DNA of 64,000 nt from contig NC_081812.1 of NCBI RefSeq assembly GCF_030704535.1, positions 22,047,501 through 22,111,500 on the forward strand, written 5' to 3'. Below, in pieces: positions 50,060-61,100 of the stretch (positions within the stretch are counted from its first letter, which is position 1; each line of letters begins with the position of its first letter). Source of the stretch: Vitis vinifera (taxonomy: Eukaryota; Streptophyta; Magnoliopsida; Vitales; Vitaceae). Made by a program: the position numbers and the translations under genes. The notes below the pieces were generated by a model that was given only the letters and a program-made list of their open reading frames with translations, made no database searches and was not told where the DNA came from.

Positions 50060-52904
50060 ATGGGAGAAGAGAAGCCCAAATCAAAAGGAGTATGGCCATC
50101 TGTGAAACCCTTTGTGAATGGAGGAGCCTCAGGCATGTTGGCCACCTGTGTCATCCAACCCGTCGATATGATCAAGGTGGTCGCCTCTCCAATTTTCGCC
50201 TTGTTCATTGTATTGTGCTCTTGATTAATTCTGGAGGGTCTCACTTGGTTTTTTCTCAATGGGTTTTGTTTGATCGGATTCGCAGGTGAGAATACAGTTG
50301 GGTCAGGGATCGGCTGTGCAGGTTACTAAGACAATGCTTCAAAATGAGGGCATTAAAGCCTTCTACAAGGTTTGATACTTTGAGTTTGAGTAATGGATTT
50401 TGTTTTCGTTGTTGAATTGACAATGATATCAAGTGTGTGTGTGTGATTTTTTTATCTGGGTTGAAAGAACTAAGTTTGTTAGGCATTAATCAATTGGGTG
50501 ATTTGAGTAGATGTTGTAGTTCGAGAGATCTTTGTCAAATCCAGTAGCTTGAATCAGATTTCTGAGGTTTTAGGTTGATTGCAGAGAAAGAGAGAGTAAT
50601 TGCTGTGAAAATGTGGAGAACAATGGAAAAGAAAGAAATAAGAGCATTTAATTGGATTATTTTGCTGATTTGCTATCACCACTGCGGGAATACTCCCTAG
50701 TAGAACTTTTCTTTGAGTACCTTGATATTTCTAGTGTTCAATTTTCCTTTGTTGGGATAGGAAGAACATGTTCTTTGCAGTATGATTGGTTGGGTCGGTG
50801 TGTATTGATTGAATGTTGATGAAAATTTTCCGCTTTCTAATTGGAGAGTTTTATGGAACTGTTTGAATTTTAAAGCCATCCATCCATTTGTGACCAGATG
50901 TTTGTTTATTGATTTAGTCCTTTTTCTTCTGGCTAATTCCTCTGAATCACATAATTCTTGTTCAGGGACTGTCTGCTGGGTTGCTTAGGCAAGCAACATA
51001 TACAACTACAAGACTTGGATCATTCAAGTGAGTCTGTTTGCACATTAAAACCAAAGTTTAACATTGCTTCAGAATTGAGGATATTGTCCTTGCTTGTTTT
51101 CATTTCTATAATAAAAATGCTTTTCAGCATAATATTTCTATTTTCATTTTTTTTTTCAGAAAATGTATTTCCTGCAAAATATATTTGTTAGCTAGGGGCA
51201 TACATGTTTCCTCCAAAAATAATTGATCGCCATCCCTGGTGATCAATTACAACAAATGGTTTTGACTAGTGGCACTAGAAACCGGACGCTAAGAGTATCT
51301 TAGTTCTTTATTGGTGATAATAAACTCAATGCTTTTCAAATGTAGTGTTTGATGGGGAACTCTTCTCATTTATTACTTTGTAGAAGGTTATACAACATAT
51401 TGATGACTGAATTTGAATTATTATGTTTCTATATTACTAATTTGAGAAAGTAGACGTTGCAAAATTGGGTTTAGATTTGTAAAGGCTATTGTCCCATGTG
51501 GAAGAAGAAAAATTAGTGGATTTTGAAGGAAGTTGGAGTCTGATTTCATTTATTTAGATGTGGCCTTTCAAATGCTTTGGTGCATTGGTTTTTTCTGGCT
51601 TTAAGGGTGACAGGAACCTTTTAATCATTTTCCTTTTTCCTCAGGGTCCTGACAAATAAAGCTGTTGCTGCTAATGATGGAAAACCATTACCTCTGTATC
51701 AGAAAGCCCTTTGTGGCCTAACTGCTGGAGCTGTTGGAGCGACTGTTGGTAGTCCTGCAGATTTATCACTCATTCGTATGCAAGCTGATGCCACTCTACC
51801 TGCTGCTCAACGCAGGAATTACAAAAATGCTTTCGATGCACTATATCGTATTGTTGCAGATGAAGGGGTTCTAGCACTTTGGAAAGGTGCAGGTCCTACT
51901 GTAGTGCGAGCAATGGCATTGAACATGGGAATGCTCGCATCTTATGATCAAAGTGTTGAGTTTTTAAAGGATTCCCTTGGTTTGGGTGAAGCTAGTATTC
52001 TAGTGGGTAAGATTACTCCCAGACTCAATGACCAACCTGATTTCCATCTCCCTTTTTCCTTGCTCTTTTGAAAAATAAAATTGTCTGGATGTGAAATGCT
52101 AGTAATTTTGGATATAAAAGAGAGAGAACCCGAAGGAAAGACGTGGATTACCACCAAATTGAAAGAAAACTTGGCATATTTACCTGCCTGTCTCATATGA
52201 ACTACCCATGTTATTTACCCATGCAATGTTGGTTTGATGTTAACTTGTCTCTCTTGTAGGAGCCAGTGCTGTTTCAGGGTTCTTTGCTTCAGCATTCAGT
52301 TTACCATTTGATTATGTTAAAACTCAAATACAGAAGATGCAACCCGATGCCAGTGGGAAGTATCCGTACACCAGTTCTTGGGACTGTGCCATGAAAACAT
52401 TGAAATCTGGAGGACCCTTAAAATTCTACACTGGATTCCCTGTCTATTGTGTTAGGATTGCTCCACATGTCATGGTATACTCCCCCTCTATTTCTTTGTG
52501 TCCCTTTTCTCTCCTTTTTGTTTGTATTTTATGTTTTCGAGGGGTTCAACATGTGATGTTTCTCTGGGAAACACAAGAATGTATGGATCAGTTTCTCATG
52601 AAGGGTGCATAACCTGATAATTCATAATGCACCGATTTGCCCATTGTTCTCTACATCTCACTATTAGAAATCATGCATCCCACTCTGAAATTACATTTCA
52701 ATCTCTCAGTAGTTATGATTTTTTTTTTCATTAATCCCAAGAATTTGGAGTATCTGTGGTGTGAAATAACCTTTTACTTGTAATCTTACTCTGCATGCTT
52801 ACTTCCATGGGAAGTTATAATAATTTTTGGGTGCATGGATTTTGCAGTTGACTTGGATCTTCTTGAACCAAGTCCAGAAGTTGGAGGAATCCGTGGGGTT
52901 GTAA
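50060..52904 (+). CDS. DTC: Mitochondrial dicarboxylate/tricarboxylate carrier (2-oxoglutarate/malate type)
   Basis: Six exons (50060-50176, 50286-50369, 50966-51027, 51645-52006, 52260-52474 and 52848-52904) give 298 aa, the Arabidopsis DTC length as I recall it. The start is MGEEKPKSKGVWPSVKPFVN. The three-fold carrier signature PX[D/E]XX[K/R] is present as QPVDMIKVRIQ, a variant SPADLSLIRMQ and LPFDYVKTQIQ, the mark of a six-helix mitochondrial carrier. The tail is LTWIFLNQVQKLEESVGL. The family exchanges 2-oxoglutarate, malate, oxaloacetate and citrate across the inner mitochondrial membrane, supporting nitrogen assimilation and redox export. There is no cleavable presequence, as expected. 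A telo-box lies in the upstream region. Confidence 0.96.
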
Positions 52905-53802
52905 GCAGTGGAAATCTTCATCAAAAACTTAGCTTGAACAACGGCGAATAAGAAAGTAGATTCATGACTTTGTGAAAGGCCAGTTTTGCAGAACTTGACG
53001 GCTTCAGAGGTTTCTATTAGGTTTTTTGCAGTGCTTTCTTTAATAATTGATCAAACTTGTGATGGAAATCATACACAGTGATTTTTCCTTTTTTTTTTTT
53101 TCTTTTTTTTTTGGGGGGGTTTTGAGGGGTGGGTTGGTGTGGAGATCTGATTTCTGTACCCGGATTAGTCTCTAAGTCTTGGAAAGCAGTTTGGTCAGTC
53201 TTCTGAAAAAACTCGGAGCATTTGCTGAAGCAAAACAATCGGTGTGCTTAGGTGATTCAAGTTTCTTTGACAGGAAACCTTGTTACAGGAAAATTTTTAT
53301 AGTATTTTTGAAAATTTAAATAATTTTTTTGGTAAGTGATTTTTTTCAAAAAGTTTTAAAATTTTCTTTTACTTATTACTTAATTTTTGAATTTTTTTTT
53401 ATTGAATAGAAAAAAATCATGACATTTGACTTTTTAGAGGATGTTAAAAATAAAATTTTAAAACAATTAAAACATAATCTCAAAATAATTCTCATTCTAT
53501 TAATATTTAATAAAAATAAAAATAATAAAAAGATAAATAATTTTATACGTAATGCTATTAAGTAATATTCAGAGTTAAGTTGAATTAAGTTAAGTTAAGT
53601 TAAATTAAGTTTTATGCACCATCTTACTCTTGTTTATAGTTGTATTTTCTGTACTGGTTTTGATTTTATTATCCGCTTTTAATGGAAAAAATAAACAAAT
53701 AAAAAAAAAGGAGAGAGAAAAAGACAAAAAGGGCCATCACCTAAAAACCGGTTTCACAAACCCGAAACAAGAACACAAAAGCAGATAAAAAGAAGGGATT
53801 GA
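52905..53802. other. DTC 3' UTR and spacer before CSD3
   Basis: The DTC 3' UTR probably extends past 53,060, and a T-run followed by a G-run sits at about 53,085-53,118. An AT-rich stretch contains an (AAGTT)n-type microsatellite at about 53,574-53,611. Purine-rich sequence near 53,700-53,800 is likely the CSD3 leader. No gene seen. Confidence 0.55.
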
Positions 53803-56800
53803 ATGGGGAGTGTGAAAGCGGTGGCTGTTATCGCCGGCAACGCCAACGTCAGAGGCTCTCTTCACTTTATCCAAGATCCCGCCGGTTTCTCTCTCTTTTC
53901 TTCTTCTTTCTATAGATTGTATTCTTTATATAGAAATAATTATGAATGGCTGATTCTACTATGCATTCAGGGAGTACCCATGTGAAAGGGAGGATCACTG
54001 GCCTCACACCTGGTCTTCATGGATTCCATATTCATGCCCTGGGTGATACGACCAATGGCTGCATGTCCACTGGTTTTCTCTCTCTACCCTCTACCCTCTA
54101 CTCTCTATCTCTATATATAATTGTTGTTGGGCTTAGTTTTGAAGGAAACTTTCTATAAATCCTGGCAAAGGGAATGAATTGAATTTCGATTCTCTGTTTT
54201 TTTTTTCCTCATTTGGGATCAATAGAAACTGAAAAATCTGCACTGAAACTCAAGGGAACTGAAATTTTGTTACTGTTTAAAGCCTTTAGGCTGAATTTTT
54301 GGAGAAACTTCAAGCCGTTAAAGCAACATGTTCATCTTTAGCCTAATGAATGATGGCAAATTTGAAACTTGACATAGCTGCCATCTGGTGTTTTCCACCA
54401 TAACTCAAGACTTAACAGCTGATTTTTCATTTTTATTTTTGCCCATTTTCAGTGGAAATGGAATTTGAATAGTAACATGTTATTTGGAATTTCAATGTTC
54501 TAGATTGAATCATTATGTTATCAAACAGCCCTCTGGTTGAGTTTTGATAATGTTAGACTCAAATTTTCTGTTATTTACTTTTGTTTCATTCATTTTCTCT
54601 ACAACCAAACAGAATAGTAGCATTTTGCTCCTGTTTGATCTTCTAAGTGGGTTTTGTATCTTATTTTAGGACCCCATTTTAATCCACTGAAGAAAGATCA
54701 TGGCGCTCCTACAGATAAAGAGCGCCATGCTGGTGATTTGGGAAACATCGTTGCCGGTCCAGATGGTGTGTAATGTATCTTTTATCTGTATGTAATTTGG
54801 GAATTGCGAAGAGATAATATCGCTTCTTTGACAGGCTTATTTCAATGTTGTAGGAGTTGCTGAGGTTTCAATTAAAGATATGCAGGTAATCAGATTCATA
54901 AACAGTGCCTTAAGATGCTCAATTGAAATAAAATCATTTCATTTTGGTCTTTCATAGATTTTGAAGCATAATTGCTTCCGTTTAAATGATCCCATTTCCC
55001 TGTACTCATAATAAGTTGCTCAACTCAAGTGATTTGAGAACAAAGTAGAATCTTTCGAAATTGTATATAAAATACAAATGAATGTTTTTTCCCATTTATA
55101 AGGTTTCTCTAGTTTTGTGATAATGTGAAAACTTTTTGATTGATTATAGACTTAAAAGTTTATTCCTTCAACTCTTTCCTTCAAATTTGTAGATTTCATT
55201 AAGTGGGCAGCATTCCATTCTGGGAAGGGCAGTTGTTGTGCATGCTGATCCTGATGATCTTGGAAGAGGTATGGTCTTTAGCATTTTGATCCAGAACCAA
55301 TCTTGAGAGCTTTGAGACTTTTGTTTTGGAAGTTTACTAGAATCCAACCAGAAAGATGAATCTCAATGATGTGCTTTTTAGTAATGTGAGTTAAGCTATA
55401 TATGCTATGTTTTGGTAGTTGATGAGTGAAAGTATGAGAAAATCAGTCTAGAACCAGCCAGGAAAATTATTTTTCATGTGGAAAGGAGTAACATTTACAT
55501 AAAGCAAGATCCTCAAAGATAAGTGATTAATTGATTTTGAATAAGATTCTAGTAAACTTTCAAAGAATAAGATAGGACCGTGAATAAGATTCTCTGAGGT
55601 TTTCTGATGAAAAAAAAAGAAAAAAAAAAAGATTCTCTGAGGTTTGGAATTCTCTAAAATGCTGTGGTAAAATAAGAAAGTAGAAGCACTAGAAACCAAT
55701 GGATAAACATGAAGTATTAGGTGGAGAGCCATTCAAAGCAAGGTCGGAGTTGAAAAAATGGACTCAAAATGAGGGATATTTTGCTTTATTCTATTCAAAA
55801 GGCCTTATTCCTTTTTGGGGTCAGACAAGTAAATTTGTCATTGTACTCTATCTAGTGTTTTTTTTTTTGTTGTTTTTCAAGTCACCAGTTAAACATACCA
55901 TTCCTAACTCAGCTTAGATCCTTCTTTTTCCAGGCTTCCTTTCCTTCCATATGTAAACCACATCAGCCCTTTTAAGTTACTGGCCGGTCATTGTGTGTTA
56001 GACCCTTTTTTTGAGTTACTTTCTGCCCTTACTTACATTAATTCACAGCCAAATCATTCATCCTTCACTTCTATTCCACCAAGATGTGACTTAAAAACTC
56101 ATGGAATACAACTTACAGTGAGGACATATTCTTCATTTGGCTTGAGGTAATCTTTGCAAATACATGATGAATTGCTCAGGCAATAGTAATTCTCCCTTAC
56201 AGATGGTTTTGCACCTAATCCGCTATTATAGACAACCACATATTTACCTCAGATAATAAAATGGCGTAATGAGCCTTGTTATGTTCTACATGGAATCTCT
56301 ATGCCCATTTGGACTATATGGTAAATTATCTATTAGGACATCTTGCTTTTCTTGCTGAGCACTTTTATTTTTCAAAGACACCCAATTTAAGCAGTTTTGA
56401 GTGGACAATTTGTTAATCGTCAACATTAGTAGAAAGCAAAGTAGGAAGATATACTTGGAAGCATTCCTATCAAAAAAAAAAAAAAAAGATATACTTGGAA
56501 GCAAATGGGACCAGAGAATATAACTGAAGAGGCCAGAATTTTAGGCTGGCAGATCTGTAGTCAGTGAAATCAACCTTATCAAAAAACTCCCACCTAGCAA
56601 TTTTTTCCTTCTCCAAATTGAAATTTTTAGTTTCACTCCAAGTAATTGAGCCTTTCTTTTTGTGCTGGACCTCAAGAAAACATGGTGGTTTCATGCCTAT
56701 ATCAATCAATGTTTGCTTGTGTGGAGAATTATGGACCTCCCCTTTGTAATTGCTTTGTAGGAAAATTGAAGCATTGTTCTTTGAACTTCTATACATTTTG

Positions 56801-57116
56801 CAGACTATTGTATAATGTTCTTTTCGGGTTTAAGCTTAGTGACTGATGTAACAGGTGGACATGAACTCAGCAAAACAACTGGGAATGCTGGTGGCAGAGT
56901 TGGATGTGGTAATCATCTCTCCAATTATCTTATAGTATCAAGTATAGAATTCTCAGTAGAGTAGATTAAGACAGTTATTAGTGTGATGAAACTGTGCACT
57001 CGGCTGCCTCTTGTTGGACCAGGAACTTTAATTTTCCCCCAAATCTGCATATATGTAGGAGCCTGACATTGGTATAATCTTTTGCAGGTATAATTGGGCT
57101 TCAATCCTCGGCCTAG
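53803..57116 (+). CDS. CSD3: Cu/Zn superoxide dismutase, CSD3 type
   Basis: Seven exons (53803-53884, 53971-54072, 54670-54765, 54854-54885, 55193-55268, 56855-56908 and 57088-57116), all in phase, give 156 aa. The start [20 protein letters not shown] has no transit peptide. Metal ligands and the disulfide are in place: GFHIHALGD, the bridging and zinc histidines in [15 protein letters not shown] and [20 protein letters not shown], and the late cysteine in GGRVGCG. It converts superoxide to oxygen and hydrogen peroxide. The sequence resembles Arabidopsis CSD3 more than the cytosolic or plastid enzymes ([32 protein letters not shown]). CSD3 normally ends in a peroxisomal signal (SSADAKL in Arabidopsis, from memory), but this frame ends GIIGLQSSA then stop, so no PTS1 is seen. 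Confidence 0.93.
55586..55645 (+). mobile_element. Poly(A)-tail insertion with 17-bp target-site duplication in CSD3 intron 5
   Basis: AAGATTCTCTGAGGTTT at 55,586-55,602 is repeated at 55,629-55,645. The 26-bp insert between them reads TTCTGATG followed by an A-rich run with one G. This looks like the extreme 3' end of a retroposed LINE or SINE. Confidence 0.6.
56447..56502 (+). mobile_element. LINE-tail insertion with 17-bp target-site duplication in CSD3 intron 5
   Basis: AGATATACTTGGAAGCA occurs at 56,447-56,463 and again at 56,486-56,502 without change. Between them is TTCCTATC followed by about 14 A's, the tail of an L1-type LINE. This is a second tail-only insertion in the same intron. 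Confidence 0.7.
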
Positions 57117-58135
57117 GGTCAATTTCTTTTATCCATCTGGAAATACTGGAAAATAATCAGTGTAATGGAAATACTGGAAAATAATGTCAGTGTAATGGTT
57201 TCTTTATGTCATTACCATGCAACGATATGTTTCTTCAATCGCCTTCTCATCTCAATGGCTGGCAGATGAATTGGAGGTGTGAGAGAGGAAAAAAAAAAAA
57301 CAGTTTTGAGGGTAATTTTAAAATAAATTCAAAAGCACTATTAAAGTGCATAAATAAGTAATTTTTTTTTTAAACTTTCACTCAAATTGAAAAGATAAAA
57401 ATGGTAAAAGTAAAGTTCCAAAAAGCTTCCTTTTTTTTCTTTTTCTTGATATATGATTGTATGATTTCCAAAAACAATGGTAAATGTACTTCTCAAACGA
57501 ATTTTCAAGGGTAATTTCGAAATAAATGCAAAATCACTACTCAAACGCATGAAGAAGTAATTTGTTAATTTTTTTTTTCTTCGCTTTACACTCCAGAAAG
57601 GTAAAAATAAAGTTCTGAAAAACATCTTTTTTTTTTTTTTTTTAAGGTTGGTGTGCGATATCATAATTCCCAGAATAAAAAAAACCATCCATGTTAACAT
57701 TGTCCAGCAAAAGGTAAACTTAGACAAAATTGATAAGTACGCTTTGTCCTATGATACTGCAGATGAATGATGTACATGTATCAAAGCCCGATGAGACAGC
57801 AGCTCATGCCTCATCCTGGTGTCTTGTGTTTGACCTTTTTATTATATTTTAACTTTAAGAATTTCCTAGCTGGCTTGTTAATACCCGCATTGCTTGGTCC
57901 CAGATCAGATAAAATATGCACAACGATGGTGAAAACCAGCAAATTCATTAACGAAACTGAGAGTTTTGACTTCAGTTGAAGCTAATACAGTCTTACATTA
58001 AAACTCAGAGCGACAACCACCAAACTAGTTGTAAGGTAATATAGGAGTAACTGATTTTGATCCTGCAGGGACCTCAATGGACAGCTATCTGAACTTCCAT
58101 TCCCACATGATTGCTTAAGGAGGGAATCCACAGGA
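57117..58135. other. Convergent spacer between CSD3 and nCBP
   Basis: 3' UTRs of two converging genes with AT-rich filler. The words TTGAGGGTAATTT-AAATAAATTCAAAA (57,306-57,331) and TCAAGGGTAATTTCGAAATAAATGC (57,506-57,530) suggest an old local repeat of about 200 bp period covering 57,300-57,640. No gene seen. Confidence 0.5.
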
Positions 58136-61100
58136 TCATCCTCTCAACCATGTGTTCCTATAAGATGAGTTGTCACGGAGAGAAGCATCATGAGCCTTGT
58201 ATTCCATAACATAGCCATGGGGAAGCTTCAAGTGCCGTTTGATTGCATCTCTTAGAGCCATTACAGCCTAATTGAAAGTAAATCAAGGTCACAATATTGT
58301 ACACAAACACAGAAAATATCAGAATAGTAGTGAATTAGTGGTTACTGACCTGATGATCGGATGCATTGCGATTCCACACACTCAATATATCTTCATTGAA
58401 ACGAATGCTTAGTACAGCACCACATATGTTATCACCATAATCAAGTTGGTCACCCACTAAGGCAAGAACCTGCATTATCGGAGACAGCTTCAATACTTCC
58501 AATATAAAGGAGAAGCAGTATTTACAACTAAATGGCAATATCTTGTAAGTGTTAAAATGTCTATAAATGATGCAAGGTTTGCCACTCTTTAATGCAAAAG
58601 AGAATGGAAAGCATGACAGTAGATTTTCTCACTGCTCAAAAATAACATAGCACCACAAGGTACATAGCACCAAACAGGCAAGCAAAAGGGAAGAGGGAAA
58701 ACAAAAAACAATCCCCTTCTTATTTCAAGTTCAACCAATCTACAAAGTTTATCATTGACATAGAATGATCATCCATGTACACTCTAGTACAATCCTAAAG
58801 GATCCACAAAGAGGAAAAATTAATTATTTGATCCAACCCAGTTTGAGTCCCCTCAAAGCTATTGGAGGTTTACCTGGTCGTTAACTTCAGGGGCCCGTGG
58901 GATTAGTCGAGGTATATCCACGGTTATCAAAAAAAAAAAAAAAAAATCATTTGATCCAACTGTTCTACACCTTTAAAAGACCTTTTATTTCTTTCCTTTC
59001 ATAATGTCCAAAACAGGCACAAAGGATTAATCCTTCAAAACTTTCTTCCTCTTCCCTATACAAGAACCATGACAACTCAAAAGATTGCCTCTAACAGTGG
59101 AGTGCATCAACCAAGTCACTCCAAACAAAGAAAAAACCAATTACCATAAGATTTTTGCTATGGAGCAATGGAGAAGCAATTGATCAATGGATTCTTCATC
59201 CCCTTTACATATGTAGCATCTGTTCAAAATTTTTGGCCATCTGACACATTTGACTCATTTTTGGCCAAAACTAATTTTCTCCAAAATCCAATAGCAAGAA
59301 GTCCCACTTTACATGATCATATGCTTTTTCAATGTCCAACTTGCGAATGACCCTACTACTAGTGCTCTTTAGCCTTGAATCTAAGGCCTCATTTACAATG
59401 ATGACTACATCTTGGATGCCTTAGGTGAAAGCTTACTGGTAAGCCAGAACCACTTTACCCACCATCTTTTTGGGCAGATCAGTCAAAGCTTCAGTTAGTA
59501 GCTTATACAACTCCCCAACTAAGCTAATAGATCTGAAATCTTTCAAGTCCTCACTCTACCTTTCTTAGGAATCAAAACCCAAAAGTAACATTTAAACTTC
59601 TCTCAAAAGAGTTATTATCAAATAACTCCTTAAAGAAATTCATCACCTCAATTTTTATAGAATCCCATGCCATTTTTCATAACACAGCAACGAAACCATC
59701 TGACTGTAGAGCTTTATCCCCACAACAACTAGACAAGGCAACAAAAACTTCCTTGGAGAAAAGAACCCCCAACATCCTCACATCATCACTTCCAAGTGTT
59801 TCAGAGGTCATACCATTGATGTTGGGTTTCCAACCCCCTTCTTCCATAAAGGAGATATTGGAAGGCCCTGGACACCCCCCTCTTTAATATCCACTTTCTC
59901 CATCAACCAATCCCCATTAACTCTAACTTTGGACAAAAGGTTTCTCCTTCTCTATGCATTGGCCATTTTGTGGAAGAATTTTGTATTTTTATCCCTCTTT
60001 TAACCTGGTTTTCCATGATTTCTCCCCCCACATTATTTCTTCCAACAAGGCCCACTTGCTGAACTAAACTACCATCGATCTCCTAACCTCAGCCTCCTCA
60101 ACAGTGAGAACTAATCTCTCTCCTTGAACCCCATAAAGTAATCTGGTTTGGGGGCCATGAGTTTTTTCGATGCAAGGTTCCCAAAGACCTCTCTTTATTC
60201 CACATTTGTAAATCCTGCTTGAGGGCCTTCAGCTTTGTTGCTAGAATGTGACTGTATGAAACACTCACATTCTAACTCATCCACCAGTTACTAGCTCATT
60301 GAAACCCTCCAATTTAATCAACATGTTTTTCAAATCCAAAGGGAGATTTACACCTCCACATCCCCCCACCATCTAGAAGTATGAGGTAATGATCTGAAAT
60401 CGGATAATCCTGTCACCACATGTTTTCAATCAATATAAGAAACTGGATATACTTCAGTTCTATGTTAATGGGATGCATGTACATGGGTAAGATGCGGGTG
60501 TAGGCATAGGATTTGTTGAACCAATAAATGCATTCAAGTGTCCAAAAAACAGGTAAAGCTATTTATTAGAAAAAGGTACCATGAAATAGAGGACTGGCTT
60601 GTTAAACATTTCTTACATGTGGGTTTAACCATAAATGATGCTGATTTCTATAAAACATAGCAAACAATTGGTCTATTTAAAATGCAAGAGGTTATATGGG
60701 GCTATTTGCACATCCCTTAAGTTAAAAGATGGATTTTGAGGAATCTCTTTCCTAATTTCAATGAAAACCTAGACCTGATGCTAACAATCCTTCACAAACC
60801 CTTCCTCGATTTTTTCCACTAGGAGACCTAGATCCAATGTTGATAATCCTTCACAAACCCTTTGTCTAATTGTTCCACTTTAAATAACTCTCCAGTAGTT
60901 GAATGCTTCTAGTATCATGAACATGCCCTAAAAAACTTATCTCATGTCTGTACCTGTGCCATATCATAATGAAATGGGCACTTTGGTGTTCGTGATGACT
61001 TTATGTTTAACAGCTTCAATCAGATAGAGCTTAAGGGTTTGTGCCAAGTCCATATTTCACAGCTTCAATCATAATTTTACCATATTGCAGCTATTTAATG

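Noticed and set aside
56470-56796. 108-codon open frame on the minus strand inside CSD3 intron 5
   Set aside because: It runs into the LINE-tail insertion, has no known domain and no splice partners, and looks like chance within an intron.
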